From Pseudomonas sp. PDM18 (lineage in GTDB: Bacteria; Pseudomonadota; Gammaproteobacteria; Pseudomonadales; Pseudomonadaceae), in NCBI RefSeq assembly GCF_014852585.1, contig NZ_JACVBX010000001.1:868001-932000 (forward strand): DNA of 64,000 nucleotides. Reading direction: 5' to 3'. Shown here piece after piece: positions 55,140 through 62,679 of this stretch. Position 1 is the stretch's first letter, and each line of letters opens with the position of its first letter. The notes under the pieces were generated by a model. It worked only from the letters and a program-made list of their open reading frames with translations, searched no databases and had not been told where the DNA came from. Both the position numbers and the translations under genes were made by a program.

Positions 55140-55508
55140 TCACGGAGTGGGCGTATCGAGGCGCAAGTCGTTGGGCAGACGGCCATTCAGGCGCAGCGTT
55201 TCCAGCCGCGCCTTGGCCCGATAAGCATACTCACTGGTGGGGTAACGGGCGACGATGAATTGGTAGGTCTGCGCCGCATCGACGTAGAACTTCTCACGCT
55301 CCAGGCACTGGCCGCGCAGCATGGAGATTTCCGGCTGGATCCACGGCCGCGCACGGGCCTTGCGCTCGGTCTCCGAGAGCTCCAGCTGCACGCGCTGGCA
55401 GTCGCCGCTCTTGTACGCGCGATAGGCGTTGTTCAGGTGATAGTTCATCGACCAGCTGGTGCAGCCGGTAACACTCAGCGCCAGCAGCGCGAGGAAAAGG
55501 GTTCGCAT
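55140..55508 (-). CDS. lipoprotein with TPR-like helices
   Basis: A 122-residue lipoprotein: lipobox SVTGC, then helices with AYRAYKSGDCQRVQLELSET and DAAQTYQFIVARYPTSEYAYRA, the pattern of a TPR or Sel1-like repeat. GGAGG lies eight bases before the ATG at 55508; the upstream in-frame ATG at 55514 leaves too little space. Function unknown. Divergent from the next gene, which has similar architecture. Confidence 0.78.
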   Translation of the reverse strand: MRTLFLALLALSVTGCTSWSMNYHLNNAYRAYKSGDCQRVQLELSETERKARARPWIQPEISMLRGQCLEREKFYVDAAQTYQFIVARYPTSEYAYRAKARLETLRLNGRLPNDLRLDTPTP

Positions 55509-55607
55509 GGGCATATCCTCCGTTGGGAAGTGTATCGGCCCGTCTTGGCCGTACTGTAGCCCGCCACTAGACTCACGTGGACTTCGCCTCAGCGCAAAGG
55601 ATCTGCC

Positions 55608-56432
55608 ATGCGTTTCGCATACCCAATTTCAATTGCCCTCCCGTTCGCCGTGCTGCTGCCCTGGCTCGCTGCCTGCGCCCCGACCACGCCGCTGTTCGTC
55701 GCCCAGATCACCACCGGGGAAGTTGCCGAATACAAGCAGCTCAAGAACAAGCGCATGACCGCTGCCGTGGAAGAGGAAGGCGACCTCCTCACCTACAGCG
55801 CCCAGGCCATCCGCGATGGCAAGAGCAGCGAAGCCGAGCAGCTCTACCTCACCGGCTACGACAACACCCGCTACGGCCCCGAGGTGCGCGCCATCGCGCT
55901 GTACCAGATCGGCCTGATCTACATGAGCCGCTACAACGACCAGCGCGACGATCAGAAAGCCATGGATTACTTCCAGCGCATCGACCGCGAATTCCCCGGC
56001 ACCAAGGCCGCTGAGCACGCCGACGCCCGCGAACTGATCATCCGCCAGCGCGCCAAGGACCCGGTGCAGAAGACCGCCAAGCAGTTGCTGGCCGACTGGC
56101 AGCCGCAGTACAACCTCGACCTGAACAAACCGACCCTCGATCCGGACATGACCCTGCTGTCGCGCCGTGCCGTGCTCAAGGGCCGCGTCGACGAAGCCGC
56201 GCAGCTCTACCTGCTGGGCGCCAACGATCCGGCCATCCCGGCGGACATCCGCGAGAAGGCGCTGTACCAGTTGGGACTGATGTACATGGCGCCGGACAAC
56301 CCACATCCGGACCGCGAAAAGGCTATCGCCTACCTGCGCCGTCAACTCGCCGAGTTCCCCAACGGCGAACTGGCCGACAAGGGCGCCCGCCACCTGGACC
56401 GCGCGCTTAACCAGACCTCGCCACGCGGCTGA
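55608..56432 (+). CDS. TPR/Sel1-like lipoprotein
   Basis: A 274-residue lipoprotein: lipobox LAAC, then repeated helix pairs such as EAEQLYLTGYDNTRYGPEVRA, AIALYQIGLIYMSRYND and EKALYQLGLMYMAPDN. They resemble tetratricopeptide/Sel1 repeats, which scaffold protein contacts. Probably on the periplasmic side of the outer membrane. A start ATG at 55608 is the only one that keeps the signal peptide. Confidence 0.82.
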   Translation: MRFAYPISIALPFAVLLPWLAACAPTTPLFVAQITTGEVAEYKQLKNKRMTAAVEEEGDLLTYSAQAIRDGKSSEAEQLYLTGYDNTRYGPEVRAIALYQIGLIYMSRYNDQRDDQKAMDYFQRIDREFPGTKAAEHADARELIIRQRAKDPVQKTAKQLLADWQPQYNLDLNKPTLDPDMTLLSRRAVLKGRVDEAAQLYLLGANDPAIPADIREKALYQLGLMYMAPDNPHPDREKAIAYLRRQLAEFPNGELADKGARHLDRALNQTSPRG

Positions 56433-56531
56433 CAGTAATCCCTGCTCGCCGCTGAGCCACGTCAAGGCGCGTGGCGGGTGCCAGTGTCTACGCTTGCTGT
56501 GCATTGAGCGCAGAGCAAGCGAGGACCCGCC

Positions 56532-57440
56532 ATGAAGCTGCAGCACCTGCTCGTCATCATCGATCCGAGCCGCATCGACCAGCCCGCCCTCACCCGCGCC
56601 CGCTGGATCGCCCAGCGTTGCGGCGCGCGCCTGGAGCTGCTGGCCTGCGAGTACAATCCGGCGCTGGACAACGCCCTGCTGCTGGAGCGCGGCGACCTGG
56701 ATGCCGCCCAACACAACCTGCTGGAAGAACGCCTGGCCTGGCTGCAGCAGTTGGCGGCGCCGCTACGCGAGGCCGGCCTCGACGTGCACTGCCAGGTGCG
56801 CTGGGGCAAATCCCTGCACCACCAGGTCGTCCTCCACTGCGAGCAGACCGCGCCCGACCTGGTACTCAAGTCCGCGCATCACCACAACCTGCTCAAGCGC
56901 CTGTTCCTCACCAACAACGACTGGCAGCTGATCCGCCACTGCCCGCAGCCGCTGTGGTTGGTGCAGCACGGCGAATGGGCCGGGAAGAACCTGTGTGCGG
57001 CCGTCGACCCGCTGCACGCCGGCGACGCCCGGGCCGCACTGGATCACCAACTGATCAAGCTGGCCCGCGAGCTGGGGCAACGCCTGCAACTCGACGACCA
57101 TTACCTGCACGCCTACATGGCGCTGCCGCACACCCTGGCGTTCAACGCCGAGCTGCTGGCCGACTACGATAACTACGTACTGCGCACCGAGGCTCACCAC
57201 CGCGAAGCCTTCGACGCCCTGCTCGCGCACTACCCGCAGATCGATCGCCAACGCACGCTGCTGGGCCAGGGCTTCGCCGAGGAAGTGATTCCGACCTATG
57301 TGAAGGACCATTCTATCGACCTGCTGCTGATGGGTGCCGTCGCCCGTGGGCAGCTCGACAACGCGCTGATCGGCCAGACCGCCGAGCGGGTCTTCGAGGA
57401 AGTCGAATGTGATCTGCTGGTGATCCGGCCCCGCACCTGA
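56532..57440 (+). CDS. tandem universal stress protein, UspE-like
   Basis: A 302-residue protein made of two universal stress protein domains. The second half has an ATP-binding signature of the UspE type (LLMGAVARGQLDNALIGQTAERV). Universal stress proteins accumulate in starvation or low oxygen; in P. aeruginosa a positional counterpart (recalled as PA4328) supports anaerobic survival. No clear Anr box is seen in the 99 bases before the ATG. Confidence 0.9.
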   Translation: MKLQHLLVIIDPSRIDQPALTRARWIAQRCGARLELLACEYNPALDNALLLERGDLDAAQHNLLEERLAWLQQLAAPLREAGLDVHCQVRWGKSLHHQVVLHCEQTAPDLVLKSAHHHNLLKRLFLTNNDWQLIRHCPQPLWLVQHGEWAGKNLCAAVDPLHAGDARAALDHQLIKLARELGQRLQLDDHYLHAYMALPHTLAFNAELLADYDNYVLRTEAHHREAFDALLAHYPQIDRQRTLLGQGFAEEVIPTYVKDHSIDLLLMGAVARGQLDNALIGQTAERVFEEVECDLLVIRPRT

Positions 57441-57544
57441 GAGAGCTACCTGAAAGAGTCACCTGAAGAGAGTAAGATGGCGCCCTGGCCGCTCCGGACC
57501 TGCTCCGGCGCGGCCTGACCGCTGCTTTCCCCTAGGAGTCCCGC

Positions 57545-58996
57545 ATGTCCCTTCGCCGCACCAAGATCGTCGCCACCCTCGGCCCAGCCAGCAATTCCCC
57601 CGAAGTCCTGGAACAGCTGATCCTCGCCGGGATCGACGTCGCCCGCCTTAACTTCTCCCACGGCACTCCCGACGAACACCGCGCGCGCGCCCAGCTGGTG
57701 CGCGACATTGCCGCCAAGCACGGTCGCTTCGTAGCGCTGCTGGGCGACCTGCAGGGCCCGAAGATCCGCATCGCCAAGTTCGCCAACAAGCGCATCGAAC
57801 TGGCGGTCGGCGACACCTTCCGTTTCTCCACCAGCCACCCGCGCACCGAAGGCAACCAGCAGATCGTGGGCATCGACTACCCGGACCTGGTCAAGGATTG
57901 CGGCATCGGTGACGAACTGCTGCTGGACGATGGCCGCGTGGTCATGGTGGTCAAGGAAGTGAAGGCGGACGAACTGGTCTGCGAAGTACTGATCGGCGGC
58001 CCGCTGTCCGACCACAAGGGCATCAACCGCCGTGGCGGCGGCCTCACCGCGCCGGCCCTGACCGAGAAGGACAAGGCCGATATCAAGCTGGCCGCGAGCA
58101 TGGACCTGGACTACGTCGCCGTGTCCTTCCCGCGTGACGCCAAGGACATGGAATACGCCCGCAGCCTGCTCACCGAAGCCGGCGGCACCGCCTGGCTGGT
58201 GGCCAAGATCGAACGCGCCGAAGCCGTGGCCGACGACGAAGCCCTGGACGGCCTGATCCGTGCCAGCGACGCGGTGATGGTTGCCCGTGGTGACCTCGGC
58301 GTGGAAATCGGCGACGCCGAGCTGGTGGGCATCCAGAAGAAGATCATTCTGCACGCGCGCCGCTACAACAAGGCGGTGATCACCGCGACCCAGATGATGG
58401 AGTCGATGATCCAGAACCCGATGCCGACCCGCGCGGAAGTCTCCGACGTGGCCAACGCCGTGCTCGACTACACCGACGCCGTGATGCTCTCGGCCGAATC
58501 CGCCGCCGGCGAATATCCGGTGGAAGCGGTCAAGGCCATGGCGCGCATCTGCGCCGGCGCCGAGAAGCACCCGACCACCAAGAAGTCCAGCCACCGCCTG
58601 GGCCAGACCTTCGAGCGCTGCGACGAGAGCATCGCCCTGGCGGCCATGTACACCGCCAACCACTTCCCGGGCATCAAGGCGATCATCTGCCTGACCGAAA
58701 GCGGTTACACCCCGCTGATCATGTCGCGCATCCGCTCCTCAGTACCGATCTTCGCCTACTCCCCGCACCGCGAAACCCAGGCCCGCGTGGCGCTGTTCCG
58801 TGGCGTGGAGACCATCCCGTTCGACCCGGCCGCCCTGCCGCCGGAGCGTGTCAGCCAGGAAGCCGTCGACGCGCTGCTGCAGCGTGGTGTGGTGACCAAG
58901 GGTGACTGGGTGATCCTGACCAAGGGCGACAGCTACACCGCCCAGGGCGGCACCAACACCATGAAGGTGCTGCACGTGGGCGACCTGCTGGTCTGA
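57545..58996 (+). CDS. pykA: pyruvate kinase, type II
   Basis: A 483-residue pyruvate kinase that makes pyruvate and ATP from phosphoenolpyruvate. The signature includes TKIVATLGPASNSPEVLE, the substrate loop VARLNFSHGT, and the active-site lysine in LVAKIERAEAV. Length and the C-terminal domain fit PykA, the AMP-activated form. The ATG at 57545 has AGGAG six bases before it. A terminator follows. Confidence 0.95.
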   Translation: MSLRRTKIVATLGPASNSPEVLEQLILAGIDVARLNFSHGTPDEHRARAQLVRDIAAKHGRFVALLGDLQGPKIRIAKFANKRIELAVGDTFRFSTSHPRTEGNQQIVGIDYPDLVKDCGIGDELLLDDGRVVMVVKEVKADELVCEVLIGGPLSDHKGINRRGGGLTAPALTEKDKADIKLAASMDLDYVAVSFPRDAKDMEYARSLLTEAGGTAWLVAKIERAEAVADDEALDGLIRASDAVMVARGDLGVEIGDAELVGIQKKIILHARRYNKAVITATQMMESMIQNPMPTRAEVSDVANAVLDYTDAVMLSAESAAGEYPVEAVKAMARICAGAEKHPTTKKSSHRLGQTFERCDESIALAAMYTANHFPGIKAIICLTESGYTPLIMSRIRSSVPIFAYSPHRETQARVALFRGVETIPFDPAALPPERVSQEAVDALLQRGVVTKGDWVILTKGDSYTAQGGTNTMKVLHVGDLLV

Positions 58997-59028
58997 TCCT
59001 GCCGTAAGGGCTCTTTATCGAGCGAGAA

Positions 59029-59051
59029 AGGCCGCCCACGGGCGGCCTTTT
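59029..59051 (+). terminator. pykA terminator
   Basis: GGCCGCC/GGGCGGCC (about 59029-59047) is preceded by GAAA and followed by TTTTCCTTTT, 33 bases past the pykA stop. Confidence 0.8.
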
Positions 59052-59119
59052 CCTTTTGCGGTTGCTCAAAGGGCAACCAATCGGCTGAAAGCCTGGCGCC
59101 CTGCGGCTTCGGCACCTTG

Positions 59120-59279
59120 GCCCCAAGCTTATCCACAGCACCTTCCACACCTTATGTGGGCAACCTGCCGGGTATCGCTCAAATACCGCTCAATCTCCTG
59201 CAGATCACGGCTGGCGTGGCTTCGCTGGGTTGCCCCAGAGCTTATCCACAGCGCGTTCCACAGATTGTGTGGGCAACCT
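59120..59279. repeat. direct repeat with consensus DnaA boxes
   Basis: Two 47- to 48-base units (59120-59166 and 59232-59279), each GCCCCA(G)AGCTTATCCACAG...TTCCACA...TGTGGGCAACCT. Each carries the perfect DnaA box TTATCCACA (59129-59137 and 59242-59250), 113 bases apart, plus an inverse CCACA/TGTGG pair. No gene is seen in 59057-59403. A role as a DnaA-titration or regulatory site is an inference. Confidence 0.75.
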
Positions 59280-59308
59280 CTGCATAGGAGCGGTGACATC
59301 GAACTCCC

Positions 59309-59339
59309 TGTAGGAGCGAGCCACGCCCGCATCCGCGAG
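59309..59339. repeat. REP-like variant
   Basis: TGTAGGAGCGAGCCACGCCC is a REP variant whose middle arm differs from the intact members (GAGCTTGCTC), as does the copy at 28217. Confidence 0.6.
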
Positions 59340-59403
59340 CATGGCGCACTTTTATAGTGAGCACTGCGTCAGAGCACGCGCTCCAGCCAAGACAACCCGC
59401 GAG

Positions 59404-60177
59404 TTACAGAAACTTGGAGAAATCCGGCTGGCGGCGCTGGGTGAAGGCGCTCAGCGCTTCGTGGGCTTCCGGCGAATGCAGGCGCTGCACGAAGTGCTGG
59501 CCCTCCTCGGCCACGACGCGGCGCAGTTCTTCGATGAAGGGCGCTTTGAGCAGGCGCTTGCTCAGCGCCACCGCGGCCGGCGGCAGTTGCTGGAAGGCTT
59601 GGCAAACCTCGCGGGCGCGCTCCAGCGCAGCCGCGCCGTCTGCCAGCGCCTCATTGGCGATGCCGTAGGCCACGGCCTGCTCGCCGGTGAAACCTTCGCC
59701 ACGCAACAGGAGACTGGAGGCCTTGACCGGACCGACCAGACGCGGCACCAGGAAGCTGGAACCGAACTCCGGGCACAGCCCCAGGTTGACGAAGGGCATC
59801 TTCAGCTTGGCACCCTTGGCGATGAACACCTGGTCGCAATGCAGCAGCAGCGTGGTACCGATTCCCACGGCCGGGCCGGCGACGGCGGCGACCACCGGTT
59901 TGGTGAATTCCATCAGCGCGCGCATGAAGCGGAACACCGCGCTGTCCGGGCCGCTCGGCGGCTCCTGGAGGAAGTCGACGATGTCGTTGCCGCTGGTGAA
60001 GCACTCAGCGTTGCCGGTGATCAGAACCACGCGCACCGAACGGTCCTCCTGCGCCGCTTCCAGGGCATCGGCGAGACCGGCATACATGCTGCGGGTCAGC
60101 GCGTTCATCTTGTCCGGACGGTTCAGGCGCAGGATCAGCAGGCCCTCTTCGCGCTCGACGAGAATCTGTTCGCTCAT
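59404..60177 (-). CDS. enoyl-CoA hydratase/isomerase-family protein
   Basis: A 257-residue crotonase-fold enzyme. Oxyanion-hole segments are ECFTSGNDI and AGPAVGIGTTLLLHCD. The two glutamates of classical enoyl-CoA hydratase are not both present; Phe and Ser occupy their aligned places. A Glu (137) appears instead in LGLCPEFGSS, as in delta3,delta2-enoyl-CoA isomerases of the PECI type. Isomerase activity on unsaturated fatty acids is therefore at least as likely as hydratase. Automated annotation would probably call it enoyl-CoA hydratase. It lies upstream of the hairpin repeat and the reductase gene. Confidence 0.85.
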   Translation of the reverse strand: MSEQILVEREEGLLILRLNRPDKMNALTRSMYAGLADALEAAQEDRSVRVVLITGNAECFTSGNDIVDFLQEPPSGPDSAVFRFMRALMEFTKPVVAAVAGPAVGIGTTLLLHCDQVFIAKGAKLKMPFVNLGLCPEFGSSFLVPRLVGPVKASSLLLRGEGFTGEQAVAYGIANEALADGAAALERAREVCQAFQQLPPAAVALSKRLLKAPFIEELRRVVAEEGQHFVQRLHSPEAHEALSAFTQRRQPDFSKFL

Positions 60178-60224
60178 GGCAATTCCTTGTTCTTATTGAA
60201 GGGAGAGGGCCGCTTCAGAGCCTT

Positions 60225-60349
60225 TTCAACACCGCGAGCTAGAGCAGAACAAGGCGGAACCAGGCTGAGAAAGCGGAGTTTACATCGTGTAAATGAGCAT
60301 TTTTCAGTCTGGCTCCAACGCAGTTATGCCGACGCGCAGCAGGTGTTGA
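60225..60349. repeat. 125-bp structured hairpin repeat, copy 2
   Basis: Core 60234-60339 matches copy 1 at 13951-14054. Outer arms TTCAACACC/GGTGTTGAA are perfect, middle stem GGAACCAGGCTGA pairs with TCAGTCTGGCTCC, and the tip is TTTACA-TCG-TGTAAA. Each stem differs from copy 1 but stays paired. It occupies the gap between the enoyl-CoA hydratase-like gene start and the ferredoxin reductase stop. Confidence 0.85.
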
Positions 60350-60357
60350 ACTGGATC

Positions 60358-61296
60358 TCAAGCGTGGGGCAGGTACAAGTCGGCCAGCGTTTGGCCGCGA
60401 GGCAAGCCGCACAGATAAAGGCGGCGGGCGAAGACATCGACGCTGGCGGGATGGCCGCAGAGTAAGGCGAGGGTTCGCCGGGAAACAAGCCGGAGTTGCG
60501 CCAAAACCTCGGCCGACTCGGCCGTGGTCATCAGCGTCACGTCCAGCTCAGGATGGCTGGCGGCGAGGGATTGCAGGGGCTCGGCCAGATAATGGCCGGC
60601 GTTGTCATGAGCCTGGTGAATGACGCGGATCGGCCCGCTGTGATGCCGGCGCATCGCCTCGCGCAGTATGCCCCAGAGCGGCGCAAGTCCGGTTCCGGAA
60701 GCCATCAGCAGCAATGGCCGCTCTTGCCATTCCGGGTCGTAGTGCAGTGCACCGCCGCGCAGTTCGCCCAGGCGCAAGACGTCGCCAACCTTGAGGCCAC
60801 GGGCGAAATCGGCGAAAGCACCAGGTTCGCGACAGTCGATGTGGAATTCCAGCCAGGGATCGAGCCCCGGCACGCTGGCCAGGGAATACGGCCGCGCAAC
60901 GCCTTCGGCGCTCCAGAGAATCAGGTGTTGCCCGGCGCTGTAGCGCAGCGGACGCTGCGGCGTGAGGCGCAGCCGCAGGACATGAAGGGAAGGCCAGTCC
61001 AACTCGGCGACCGTGGCGGGTAAACCATCGCGTTGCGGGTCGAAGGTTTGCACCGTTACATCGCCGATCACCCGGCACTGGCAGGACAGCCGCCAACCTT
61101 CTGCACGACGCGCCGAGTCCAGCGCATCGGGCAAAGCATCCAGTACCTCGCCGCCAGTGCAACGCACCAGGCAGGCGTGGCAACTGCCGGCCCGGCAGCT
61201 GTAGGGCACGGCGATGCCGGCCCCGCGCAGGGCATCGAGCAGGTTGACTCCGGGGCTGACCGAAAAGCGTTGCGATCCGGCCTGTATCTCAGGCAC
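60358..61296 (-). CDS. 2Fe-2S ferredoxin-NAD(P)H reductase
   Basis: A 312-residue electron-transfer protein: an N-terminal plant-type 2Fe-2S domain with Cys34, Cys39, Cys42 and Cys72 (CRAGSCHAC and LSCQC), then an FAD-binding domain (YSLASVPG, the R-x-Y-S form is RPYSLASV) and an NAD(P)-binding domain with LLLMASGTGLAPLWGIL and LCGHPASVDVF. The order is that of phenol or benzoate oxygenase reductases. GTG at 61296 is preferred: GGGAG lies seven bases upstream, and it overlaps the diguanylate cyclase stop by eight bases, though an ATG at 61317 also exists. No oxygenase gene is nearby, so the electron acceptor is unknown. Confidence 0.88.
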   Translation of the reverse strand: MPEIQAGSQRFSVSPGVNLLDALRGAGIAVPYSCRAGSCHACLVRCTGGEVLDALPDALDSARRAEGWRLSCQCRVIGDVTVQTFDPQRDGLPATVAELDWPSLHVLRLRLTPQRPLRYSAGQHLILWSAEGVARPYSLASVPGLDPWLEFHIDCREPGAFADFARGLKVGDVLRLGELRGGALHYDPEWQERPLLLMASGTGLAPLWGILREAMRRHHSGPIRVIHQAHDNAGHYLAEPLQSLAASHPELDVTLMTTAESAEVLAQLRLVSRRTLALLCGHPASVDVFARRLYLCGLPRGQTLADLYLPHA

Positions 61297-62416
61297 GCGT
61301 CCACTCCCATGCGGCATCGCAGCGGTCACGTCCGCTGCGTTTCGCACGGTAGAGCGCCTGGTCGGCCCGTTGCAAGGCCTCGTCGAGATCATCGTTGGCG
61401 TCCAGCAGGGTCATACCCGCCGACAGGCTCAGGGTCTCGATGTTCACCCCCACCGGTTCAGCCGCCGAATAGGCCGTCCGCAGGCGTTCGCAGCAGGTGG
61501 TCAGGCGATCGGCGTCGGCGTTGGGCAGCAGCAGGACGAACTCTTCGCCGCCGTAGCGCGCCAGCACGTCGCCTTCGCGCAGACAGGCCCGCGCCACGGC
61601 GGCGAAGGTCTGCAGCACGCGGTCACCGGCGGCATGGCCGTGGACGTCGTTGATACGCTTGAAGTGGTCCAGGTCGATCAGCGCCAGGCCGTGGCGCTGT
61701 CCGGGGCGCATTTCTTCCAGCGCACGGCCGGCCAGGCGAATGAAGTGGCGGCGGTTGAACAGCCCGGTGAGCTCGTCGGTGGCCACCAGGTCTTCGAGCT
61801 GGCGCATCATGCCGCGCAGGGTGTCCTGGTGCGCCTGCAGCGCATAGCGGCGCTGGCGCATGCGTTGGCGCAACGACTGCACATAGCCGGCGAACAGGCT
61901 CAACCAGGTGAGCACGATGAACAGCACCAGTAGTTGCAAGACCGCCTGGGCCGGCAGTTGCAGGCGTTGCTGGAAGGCTTCGTGGAGGTTCAGGCCGGCG
62001 AAGGCAATGAAGGCCAGCGCGGCGCAGCGGGCAAATACCCGGGGCTGCAACTGGAACACGCCGAACAGCAGGATCAGCACATAGAGCACCATCAGCGTAC
62101 CGCGCGCGGTATCGACGTTGGCCAGGAACAATGTGTTCCAGACCACCGCCACCAGCACCTGCGGTTCGGTCATGCTCGGGTCGCTGAAGCGTTGGTTGCG
62201 CCCGCTGAAAAACAGCCAGGCGAACACCAGCTGGCTGCCGGCGACCAGCAGCGTACAGGTCAGGGCAAAGCTGACGGGCGCGCGATAGAACTCGCCGAAC
62301 ACGGCCAACCACAGCAACAGAAGCGCCAGGGCATAGGTCCCGAGGGCCATGCCGAATCGCCTGATGAGTAGTTTTTGTAAGGCGTGCTGCTTCAGAGGTG
62401 GTTTCAGCGTGCTCAT
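61289..62416 (-). CDS. SadC-like membrane diguanylate cyclase
   Basis: A 375-residue enzyme with about six membrane helices in the first half (residues 20-185) and a GGDEF domain (215-375). The active site is GGEEF (289-293) and the inhibitory site RxxD is intact as REGD (280-283), five residues before it, so product inhibition is expected. Position matches sadC (PA4332) of P. aeruginosa, which promotes surface attachment; similarity in the sensor half is not proven. The reductase gene starts within its stop. Confidence 0.87.
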   Translation of the reverse strand: MSTLKPPLKQHALQKLLIRRFGMALGTYALALLLLWLAVFGEFYRAPVSFALTCTLLVAGSQLVFAWLFFSGRNQRFSDPSMTEPQVLVAVVWNTLFLANVDTARGTLMVLYVLILLFGVFQLQPRVFARCAALAFIAFAGLNLHEAFQQRLQLPAQAVLQLLVLFIVLTWLSLFAGYVQSLRQRMRQRRYALQAHQDTLRGMMRQLEDLVATDELTGLFNRRHFIRLAGRALEEMRPGQRHGLALIDLDHFKRINDVHGHAAGDRVLQTFAAVARACLREGDVLARYGGEEFVLLLPNADADRLTTCCERLRTAYSAAEPVGVNIETLSLSAGMTLLDANDDLDEALQRADQALYRAKRSGRDRCDAAWEWTRA

Positions 62417-62679
62417 GGGGCTCCGTCCCGTAATGGCACCTGGCCTTCACTCTACTATCAAAGCGCCCCAGTGCCTAGCCGATCGGAATGTGGGCGGTCA
62501 GCGAGCTCTTTGATAAGAGCTGCGGGTTATCTGGGACCAAGGTCGGATCACTGGCGAGTGCGCGGCAAGCGGCCGCGGCGCTATACTATGGCGCCTTTTT
62601 TCGCCGCAGCCGTGTCGGCGAAACCCTGATGTAGCAGGCTAGAAGCCTGTCTTACCCTGCCTGAAGAGGACCGTGCTCC

